From positions 1-10,412 of the forward strand of contig SKHS01000260.1 of the NCBI GenBank assembly GCA_007116835.1: DNA of 10,412 bases, given 5' to 3'. The DNA is from Halomonas sp. Its GTDB lineage: Bacteria; Pseudomonadota; Gammaproteobacteria; Pseudomonadales; Halomonadaceae. The notes below the pieces were generated by a model that was not told where the DNA came from, did no database searches, and worked only from the letters and a program-made list of their open reading frames with translations. Position numbers and translations under genes: made by a program. This document shows positions 4,872 to 10,412 of this stretch, one piece after another. The stretch's first letter is position 1. Every line of letters starts with the position of its first letter.

Positions 4872-7342
4872 ACAGTCACCGGAGATGCAGGAGCAACCTG
4901 AGGAGTAGGCGGTGTGCGCCAGCGCGTTAAGCGCAGTGCGTTACCTACCACCACTAGGGAGCTCAGCGACATGCCAATGGCAGCAAGCCAGGGGGGGATT
5001 AACCCCATTGCCGCCAAGGGAAGTGCTGAGAAATTGTAGCAAACGGACCACATCATATTTTGGCGCATGATGCGCCGCGTCGCACATGAGATATCAATTG
5101 CTTCGAAAATCCGCATTAGGCGCGGGCTAAGTAACACGGCATCTGCGCGTGTACGGGCCAGGTCTGTTGCACCGTTCATGGCAATGGCTACGTCGGCCCC
5201 TGCCAACACGGGCACGTCATTAATGCCGTCACCAATCATTACTACCCGTTCGCCCTTCGCTTGCAACTCACGGAGCCGTTCAAGTTTGCCCTCTGGAGAT
5301 TTGCCTGCGTGCCACGTGGTGATGTTGAGCTGTTCTGCCAGACTTTCCACTGCCTCTTGGGTGTCTCCAGACAGTAGTTCGACCTCAAGCCCGCGAGCTT
5401 GAAGGGCAGCCACCGTTTGTGCAGCATCTTCGCGGACACCGTCATGCAGCTTGAACCAGGCGCGGGGTTGGTCGTCTTGGCTGAGTAATAGCCATTGCCC
5501 CACGCCAGGTGAGGGGAGCGTCGATGAACAGGCAAAGTCGGGTTTGCCTAAGCGCCATGTTGTGCCGTTAAGCACCCCTTCCAGGCCGCTGCCGGTAACG
5601 CTTTTGACGCTGCGTGCCTGTAAGGTGGCATCCCGAAATGGCCGAAATGCCCGAGCAATAGGGTGCTCTGAGTGGGCTTCCAGCGCGGCGGCAATGGCGC
5701 GCGCCTGCTCGCTACTAAGCGGATGCTCAGCGTCGGTAAGAGGCGAGTGGATAGGGTGGGTTTGGGTAAGCTGCATCTCACCGCGGGTCAGCGTTCCGGT
5801 TTTATCAAAAATGACCCGAGTGATGCCGGAAAGTGACTCAATTGCGTCGGCACGGGTAATTAACACGCCCCGCTGACGCAGCTGGCCATGCCCTGCGGTA
5901 AGTGCTGTGGGAGTTGCCAATGCCAGTGCGCAAGGGCAGGTCACTACCAGTACGGAAAGCATGATCCACAGTACCCTGGAGGGGTCGATAAACCACCAAG
6001 CAACCGTGACGCAGGCGGTGACCACTAGCAGGCGTAAGACAAACAGATGCGCCATGCGTGCCGCCATTTGCGCGAGTCGGGGACGGCTGGCAAAAGCACG
6101 ATCGGTTAAGTCGACAATTCCAGCAACCCTGGCGCTACTGCCGGCATGGGTGACTCTAATCGTCAGCGGGTTCTCCATGTTTTGACTGCCGCCCACAACG
6201 CTATCGCCCACCCGCCGCGTGACGGGCAAGTACTCTCCCGTTAGCATTGATTCATCCAGGCTTGATTCGCCGTCTTCAATAATGCCATCGGCAGGTACGC
6301 CATGGCCGGGTTTAATGAGTACGCGGTCACCTGGGTGCAGTTCGCTGGCGGGTAGAATACGCTCACTACCGTCATCTTCCAGGCGCGTCGCTGACACGGG
6401 CAGCACGCCGCTGAGAGCATTGCCACTGTGCCCGCTGCGCCGCCGGGCGCGGCCTTCCACATAGCGGCCAAACAGCAGGAAAAACGTGAACATGGCTACC
6501 GAGTCGTAATACACCTCGCCAACGTCAAAGAGCACAGCGTAACTACTGGCTAGATAAGCGCCGCCAATGGCTAGCGATACCGGCACATCCATCCCGAGTA
6601 CGCCGGTTTTCAGGTCGCGTAGCGCGTTGCGGAAGAAGGGCTGTGCTGAAAAAAAGACCACGGGTGTTGCCAGCGCAAATGAGAGCCAGTGGAACAGGGC
6701 GTAAAAGTCTGGGCTAATTTCGCCAGGGCCTGCCACGTAGATAGGAATTGAAAACATCATGACTTGCATCATGCCAACGGCGGCGACGATAAGGCGACGC
6801 ACGTTCATACGCTCTTCGTGCTGCAGGCGTGTCTGCGCTTGGTCAGGCTCGTAAGGCTGCGCGTCGTAACCGATCGTAGCAAGTTCGGCAAGCAGCTGTG
6901 ATAGTTTTAAAACACGTGGGTCCCAACTGATCCGTAAGCGGTGATGGGTTAAGTTCACCGCGCTTGACGCGACGCCTTCTAAGGCATTCAAGCGGTGCTC
7001 AATCAGCCAGGCGCAGGCCGCGCAGGTAATGCCTTCAACGGCTAAGGTGGCTCTAACGAGCCCCTCATCGCCATCGAGATGAACAAACTGCGCCTGTAGG
7101 CCAGGGTCGTCAAACACAGACCAGGTATCAGCTTTGGCAGCCTGGCGCTCATCGGGGCGTTCAGGCAACTCGGTGCGGTAGCGGTAGTAGCTTTCTAGAC
7201 CGCCATCCACGATTGCATGGGCAACCGCCTCGCAGCCTGGGCAGCACAGCGGCTGTGGGGCATCGTCAATGTTAATACGCCACGGTGCCCCGTCGGGCAC
7301 CGTGTTGCCGCAGTGGTAGCAGCTAAGGACGCTGGTGCTCAT
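4868..7342 (-). CDS. ccoI: Copper-translocating P1B-type ATPase CcoI/FixI (CopA2-like)
   Basis: CcoI is an inner-membrane ATPase that moves copper across the membrane for the CuB centre of cbb3 oxidase. The 824-residue protein begins with a cysteine-rich segment: CYHC at 8-11 and CCPGC at 33-37. An HMA domain follows, with GITCAAC (C107, C110). Membrane helices begin near residue 185. The actuator TGE is at 368-370, the ion-channel CPC at 469-471 in VVTCPCALALATP, the phosphorylated Asp is D513 in DKTGT, the SEHP motif is at 558-561 and the hinge GDGIND at 704-709. The last helices carry YN (769-770) and MSLSS (791-795), positions typical of Cu(I) P1B-1 pumps. It overlaps ccoH and ccoS by four bases each (ATGA), so expression should be coupled. 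The extra N-terminal cysteine pairs and the context distinguish it from detoxifying CopA1. Confidence 0.96.
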   Translation of the reverse strand: MSTSVLSCYHCGNTVPDGAPWRINIDDAPQPLCCPGCEAVAHAIVDGGLESYYRYRTELPERPDERQAAKADTWSVFDDPGLQAQFVHLDGDEGLVRATLAVEGITCAACAWLIEHRLNALEGVASSAVNLTHHRLRISWDPRVLKLSQLLAELATIGYDAQPYEPDQAQTRLQHEERMNVRRLIVAAVGMMQVMMFSIPIYVAGPGEISPDFYALFHWLSFALATPVVFFSAQPFFRNALRDLKTGVLGMDVPVSLAIGGAYLASSYAVLFDVGEVYYDSVAMFTFFLLFGRYVEGRARRRSGHSGNALSGVLPVSATRLEDDGSERILPASELHPGDRVLIKPGHGVPADGIIEDGESSLDESMLTGEYLPVTRRVGDSVVGGSQNMENPLTIRVTHAGSSARVAGIVDLTDRAFASRPRLAQMAARMAHLFVLRLLVVTACVTVAWWFIDPSRVLWIMLSVLVVTCPCALALATPTALTAGHGQLRQRGVLITRADAIESLSGITRVIFDKTGTLTRGEMQLTQTHPIHSPLTDAEHPLSSEQARAIAAALEAHSEHPIARAFRPFRDATLQARSVKSVTGSGLEGVLNGTTWRLGKPDFACSSTLPSPGVGQWLLLSQDDQPRAWFKLHDGVREDAAQTVAALQARGLEVELLSGDTQEAVESLAEQLNITTWHAGKSPEGKLERLRELQAKGERVVMIGDGINDVPVLAGADVAIAMNGATDLARTRADAVLLSPRLMRIFEAIDISCATRRIMRQNMMWSVCYNFSALPLAAMGLIPPWLAAIGMSLSSLVVVGNALRLTRWRTPPTPQVAPASPVTV

Positions 7343-7857
7343 TCGCTCGCAGAACGCCCTCCGGGTAGCAGGGCAATACTGTTCTCATCGGGGAATCGCG
7401 CTTCGCCAATCAAGCGCCAGTCAGCGCTATCTTCTTCGGGCTGTAGCTGCAGGTACCAGCGGTATTGAAGATTATCTGGCGCCTGGGCGACGTAGCGGCC
7501 ATCACGGACGTGCTCAAGAATAAATTGCTGATCGCGATCATCCTGGGTAGGGAAGATCAACTTGAGGTACAGGGTATCAGGGCGTGCGTCGCCAGTGAGG
7601 TCGAGCACAATATCACTGGTCACTGGGTCGATACGCAACTCGGCAGACAGGTTGAGTTCGCGGGCTCGCTCCTGCTTGGCGATAACCACGTTAATCGCGC
7701 GACCGTGCTCGTAGTAATCATCCTGTACCAAACCATCAGACGTGCGTAAGGCCATCACTGCTAGCGTGCTACTGGCAAAAATAGAAACGCCCAGAAGCCC
7801 AAGTAAAAACCAAGGCCACACTTGCTTGTACCAAGGGGTAACGCCGGTGGAAGACAT
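7339..7857 (-). CDS. ccoH: cbb3 oxidase assembly protein CcoH (FixH family)
   Basis: CcoH/FixH is a membrane-anchored assembly factor of cbb3 oxidase. The 172-residue product has a short cytoplasmic start, one transmembrane helix (about 13-37) and a periplasmic FixH domain. The segment DGLVQDDYYEHGRAINV (41-57) is the family's most conserved stretch. The rest is a beta-rich domain (LRIDPVTSDIVLDL, LYLKLIFPT, RYVAQAPDN) ending with a variable tail. The ribosome binding site is formed by the last codons and stop of ccoG, seven bases upstream, and the stop overlaps the ccoI start by four bases. Confidence 0.93.
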   Translation of the reverse strand: MSSTGVTPWYKQVWPWFLLGLLGVSIFASSTLAVMALRTSDGLVQDDYYEHGRAINVVIAKQERARELNLSAELRIDPVTSDIVLDLTGDARPDTLYLKLIFPTQDDRDQQFILEHVRDGRYVAQAPDNLQYRWYLQLQPEEDSADWRLIGEARFPDENSIALLPGGRSASE

Positions 7858-7864
7858 CGTGTCT

Positions 7865-9301
7865 TTATCTCCTAATGTCGCCTAAGAAGCGTGTTTCACG
7901 CTCTTGACGGATTTTTTCATTCTGCTGCGCTTGCAGCACGAAAGTGATCGGATGACTGGGTTGGCTCAACGTTTCAGGGGCGGCTATCACCGTGACTATT
8001 TGGGTTCGCGACTCGCCCGCAGGCACGCTCACGGACGTATTATCCAGGGTTAAGTTAGGCAGCCCAGCAACGCTGAGTTGATAGGTATGATCCTGGTTAT
8101 CTAAATTGCGTATGGTCAGGTTGTAAACATTGCTTATTTGCCCATCACGCGTCATTTGATACAGCTGCGTACGTTCCCGCTCAGCGTCAAAGTTAAGTGG
8201 CATACGGTCGTTAACCGCCCAGGCAAATGCCCCTATCATGATGACCAGTGCAGCAAAGTAGCCTAATAAGCGGGGGCGCAGAATGTGGCTTTTCTTCCCT
8301 TCTAGGGCGTTTTCGGTCGTATAGCGAACCAGCCCTCTTGGATAGCCCATTTTGTCCATGACGCTATCGCAGGCATCGATACAGGCAGCACAGGTGATGC
8401 ACTCGTACTGCAGGCCATCACGGATATCAATACCGGTTGGGCACACCTGGACACACAGGTCACAATCAATGCAGTCACCGAAACCAGCTTCTCGCGCCTG
8501 TGTATGGCTAAGCGATTTTTTACGCCTACCCCGTGGCTCGCCGCGTGCTTTGTCGTAGGACACGATGAGTGTGTCGCGATCAAACATCACTGACTGGAAG
8601 CGTGCATAGGGGCACATGTAAATGCACACCTGTTCGCGCAGCCAGCCCGCGTTTAAATAGGTAAATACTAAAAAGAAGCCGACCCAGAAATAGGACCAGC
8701 CATGTGCTTCCAGTGTGGCAAGCTCCATCACCAGCTCGCGAATTGGCGTAAAGTAACCTACAAATGTGATACCAGTTGCTAACGCAATCAGCAGCCAGGC
8801 GGTATGTTTAGCCCCTTTGCGCCATGCTTTGTTAACGGTCATTGGCTGCTTGTCGAGCTTAATACGCTGGTTCCGAGAGCCCTCGATCCGGTGCTCTAAC
8901 CAAATAAACAAAAATGTCCAAACGCTTTGTGGGCAGGTGTAGCCGCACCACACGCGCCCAGCAAAGACGGTAATAAAAAATAGCCCAAAGGCACAGATAA
9001 TTAATAGCCAAGAAAGCAACACGAACTCTTGCGGGTAGAACGTGGCGGCAAGGATATGGAACTCTCGGCCCGGCAAGTCAAACCACACCGCAGGGCGGTC
9101 GCCCCAGTTAATCCACGGTAGAAGAAAAAAGCCTAACATCAGCGCCCAGTTGGCACCGCGCCGTGCTTTCTGGAACAGACCCTTGATTTCGCGCACGTAT
9201 ATATGACGACGCTTAGCATACATATTTTGGGTCGTGCTCTCTCCCGGAGTGTGGTGGCCCACGGGCGGTGGCGTAATATCTTGGCTAGGTATTTTTTCCA
9301 T
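7865..9301 (-). CDS. ccoG: cbb3 oxidase accessory protein CcoG (RdxA/FixG), polyferredoxin cupric reductase
   Basis: CcoG is a membrane polyferredoxin; in Rhodobacter capsulatus it is described as reducing Cu(II) to Cu(I) for cbb3 assembly. The 478-residue protein has the RdxA start KRRHIYVREIKGLFQKARR (30-48), about four membrane segments (about 51-67, 88-112, 168-186, 203-220) and another near 342-362. CGYTCP (119-124) and CIYMCP (226-231) are the membrane cysteine pairs. Two [4Fe-4S] motifs follow: C277, C280, C283, C287 and C301, C304, C307, C311. The C-terminal 365-478 is a periplasmic Ig-like domain. No strong Shine-Dalgarno precedes the ATG at 9301; the start is chosen because MEKIPSQDITPP resembles other CcoG N-termini. 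A shorter start at Met27 would lose that segment. It is the first gene of the ccoGHIS operon, after the terminator that follows ccoP. Confidence 0.96.
   Translation of the reverse strand: MEKIPSQDITPPPVGHHTPGESTTQNMYAKRRHIYVREIKGLFQKARRGANWALMLGFFLLPWINWGDRPAVWFDLPGREFHILAATFYPQEFVLLSWLLIICAFGLFFITVFAGRVWCGYTCPQSVWTFLFIWLEHRIEGSRNQRIKLDKQPMTVNKAWRKGAKHTAWLLIALATGITFVGYFTPIRELVMELATLEAHGWSYFWVGFFLVFTYLNAGWLREQVCIYMCPYARFQSVMFDRDTLIVSYDKARGEPRGRRKKSLSHTQAREAGFGDCIDCDLCVQVCPTGIDIRDGLQYECITCAACIDACDSVMDKMGYPRGLVRYTTENALEGKKSHILRPRLLGYFAALVIMIGAFAWAVNDRMPLNFDAERERTQLYQMTRDGQISNVYNLTIRNLDNQDHTYQLSVAGLPNLTLDNTSVSVPAGESRTQIVTVIAAPETLSQPSHPITFVLQAQQNEKIRQERETRFLGDIRR
7868..7873 (-). promoter_or_regulatory. 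ccoH ribosome binding site embedded in the ccoG end
   Basis: On the minus strand AGGAGA is formed by the last two Arg codons of ccoG (AGG AGA TAA) and lies ten bases before the ccoH ATG. Ribosomes finishing ccoG therefore terminate on the ccoH Shine-Dalgarno, which favours coupling. Confidence 0.7.
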
Positions 9302-9450
9302 GGCGATGATCGCAGCTCACATTTGGCAGGAATAGGCGGCAGCATGGATATCGTGGCGCTAGACATTCGACGCAAGATAACGCTGCTGTATGCCGTGTCG
9401 CTAGATAGTAGTGTAACGGATAGAGAAAGTGCCTGAGCAGGCAATAGATG
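9302..9450 (-). other. Leader/promoter region of ccoG, no clear control site
   Basis: About 150 bases separate the ccoG start from the terminator downstream of ccoP. A promoter for ccoGHIS is expected here, but no hexamer pair with good spacing stands out, and there is no TTGAT-N4-ATCAA-like Anr box. The only structured element is a short inverted repeat TGCCTG-AG-CAGGCA at 9430-9443, just past the terminator on the transcribed strand. Whether it is an operator or a chance match cannot be told from one sequence. Confidence 0.4.
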
Positions 9451-9478
9451 AAGAAAAGGTGCGGTATGAAACCGCACC
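9451..9478 (-). terminator. Rho-independent terminator after ccoP (ccoNOQP operon)
   Basis: On the minus strand an 8-bp GC-rich stem (GGTGCGGT, loop TTCAT, ACCGCACC; bases 9478-9458) is followed directly by TTTTCTT (9457-9451). The stem is perfect and the T-tract is on the correct side only for minus-strand transcription, so it should end transcripts coming from ccoP and separate ccoNOQP from ccoGHIS. Confidence 0.85.
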
Positions 9479-9535
9479 CCTCCTTCACGCCTTGTGCTAA
9501 CACCTCAGTACCCACACCCCAGTACATTCATAGGT

Positions 9536-9579
9536 CAGCGTTAGCGTGTTTCGCTGTTAGCAGCGTTAGTCGCTAACAG
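9536..9579 (-). repeat. Inverted and direct repeats directly after the ccoP stop
   Basis: CTGTTAGC (9554-9561) and GCTAACAG (9572-9579) form a perfect 8-bp inverted repeat with a 10-base loop, ending one base from the ccoP stop codon. CAGCGTTAG also occurs twice as a direct repeat, at 9536-9544 and 9561-9569 (25-base period). No T-tract follows on the minus strand, so this is not a classic terminator; it could be a 3'-end RNA-stabilising hairpin. Confidence 0.5.
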
Positions 9580-10412
9580 TTAGTCTCTAAAACGCAGGCT
9601 ATACACATAGGCTGCCACCAGGTGAACGCGCTCTTCACCAATGTAAGCCGCCTGGGCAGGCATGTGGCCGTTACGACCATTACGTAGCGTTTGACGAATC
9701 GAGTCGGCAACGCTTTGTCCTGGTGCCTGATAGAGCCAAATGTCATTGGTCAGGTTAGGTGCGCCCAACGCAATGTTTCCTGTGCCGCTGGGAGCGTGAC
9801 ATGCTGCGCAGGCGGCCATGTAAGTGCTTTCACCGCTGGCTGCACGCTCCTCATCATGCTCCAGGTTAGAGAGTGATAGTACGTACTGGGTGAGGTTCTC
9901 TATGTTGTTCTCACCGAGTTGCTGCCAGGAGGGCATCAAGCCATTACGGCCGTTATTGAGGGTCGCCAGGATATTTTCCGGCTCACCGCCATATAGCCAG
10001 TCATCGTTGGTTAAGTTCGGAAAGCCGTAGCCGCCCTGGGCATTAGAGCCATGACACACGGCACAGTTGTTCAAGTAGATGCGTTCGGCTACCTGCATCG
10101 CGTCAGCATCTCTTGCTAATTCAGGAATGGGTATTTCCTGGTATTGAGCAAAGATAGGCGTGAAACGCTCGTTTGCTTGCGCAACTTCCTCTTCCCACTG
10201 ACGCTCCTGAGTCCAACCTAAGACACCAGCGAAGTTGCCAAGCCCTGGGTAAAGCACCAAGTAGCCTAATGCAAAGACGACGGTCAGAACAAACAGCTTG
10301 AACCACCACTGGGGTAGTGCATTGTCATACTCTTCGATTCCATCGGCGGCGTGGCCGGTGGTCTCAACGTTGCCGTCGGCGTCTGGGGTTTTGTCAGTGC
10401 TGCGGTTGGCAA
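9580..10412 (-). CDS. ccoP: cbb3-type cytochrome c oxidase subunit III CcoP (N-terminus outside window)
   Basis: CcoP is the membrane-anchored dihaem cytochrome c subunit that passes electrons to the CcoN/CcoO core. The frame is open to the right edge, so the start and probably a few dozen residues are missing; 276 residues are visible. Numbering from the first visible residue, VETTGHAADGIEEYDN (15-30) and LPQWW (32-36) are the usual CcoP lead-in to the transmembrane helix (about 35-57, ending LVLYPGLGNF). Two periplasmic cytochrome c domains follow: CAVCH (bases 10051-10065) with axial Met in GLMPSW, and CAACH (9796-9810) with axial Met in GHMPAQ. Both have the PNLTND(D/I)WLY motif. The TTG at 10258-10260 is an internal Leu in the helix, not a start. 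The gene would be the last of ccoNOQP, as a terminator follows. Confidence 0.97.
   Translation of the reverse strand, partial: ANRSTDKTPDADGNVETTGHAADGIEEYDNALPQWWFKLFVLTVVFALGYLVLYPGLGNFAGVLGWTQERQWEEEVAQANERFTPIFAQYQEIPIPELARDADAMQVAERIYLNNCAVCHGSNAQGGYGFPNLTNDDWLYGGEPENILATLNNGRNGLMPSWQQLGENNIENLTQYVLSLSNLEHDEERAASGESTYMAACAACHAPSGTGNIALGAPNLTNDIWLYQAPGQSVADSIRQTLRNGRNGHMPAQAAYIGEERVHLVAAYVYSLRFRD

Noticed and set aside
5067..6471. Several plus-strand and alternate-frame open frames of 75-141 codons inside ccoI
   Set aside because: They lie opposite or out of frame with a full-length, motif-complete ATPase; their Ser/Arg/Pro/Ala-rich composition is typical of shadow frames in G+C-rich genes.
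9139..9527. Open frames over the ccoG start and its leader (minus 9139-9477 and 9285-9527; plus 9203-9436)
   Set aside because: They cross the terminator or run antisense or out of frame to ccoG, and their products have no recognisable domain.
10258..10260. TTG as the start codon of ccoP
   Set aside because: The frame continues upstream through the conserved transmembrane helix and LPQWW motif to the window edge, so this is an internal Leu.
1585..10412. A novel defence, mobile or biosynthetic system
   Set aside because: All large genes match the known anr-hemN-cco respiratory locus, and no transposase, integrase, CRISPR-type repeat or toxin-antitoxin pair was found.

Overview
The window comes from a Gram-negative gammaproteobacterium of moderate G+C content. 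The protein sequences and gene order recall Halomonas-type (Halomonadaceae) or Pseudomonas-type genomes. The order anr, hemN, TauE/SafE-like gene, ccoS, ccoI, ccoH, ccoG, ccoP matches the well-known Pseudomonas anaerobic-regulator / cbb3-oxidase locus. The genus is an inference from memory, not a search result.

Layout. Bases 1-515 (+) hold the 3' part of a DnaQ-fold exonuclease-like gene whose catalytic motifs look eroded. Bases 621-1598 (+) hold ttcA (tRNA 2-thiocytidine synthetase), behind an extended -10 promoter and with an unusual repeat-built N-terminal extension. Everything after that is on the minus strand. In transcription order (right to left) it is ccoP (runs off the right edge), a hairpin/T-tract terminator, then ccoG-ccoH-ccoI-ccoS-TauE/SafE-like as one tightly coupled operon with three 4-base ATGA overlaps. 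After that come hemN, with a near-consensus Anr/FNR box, and anr, with its own sigma70-like promoter. anr and ttcA are convergent and their ends overlap by 14 bp.

How it fits together. Anr (FNR-type, with four cluster cysteines) is the low-oxygen sensor. It very probably activates hemN, the oxygen-independent step of haem synthesis. cbb3 oxidase (ccoNOQP, only ccoP visible) is the high-affinity terminal oxidase used at low oxygen. ccoGHIS supply its copper and assembly functions: CcoG reduces Cu(II), CcoI pumps copper, and CcoH and CcoS are assembly factors. The TauE/SafE-like membrane protein with its HCxxMC motif is the least understood member. TtcA is itself an Fe-S enzyme.

This is mainly a known respiratory locus, not a new defence or mobile system; I saw no insertion sequence, CRISPR, tRNA or rRNA. 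The points worth a second look are the precisely placed Anr box, a possible hemN-to-anr feedback loop, the TtcA pentapeptide repeat, the degenerate exonuclease, and the copper-type motifs of the TauE/SafE-like protein.
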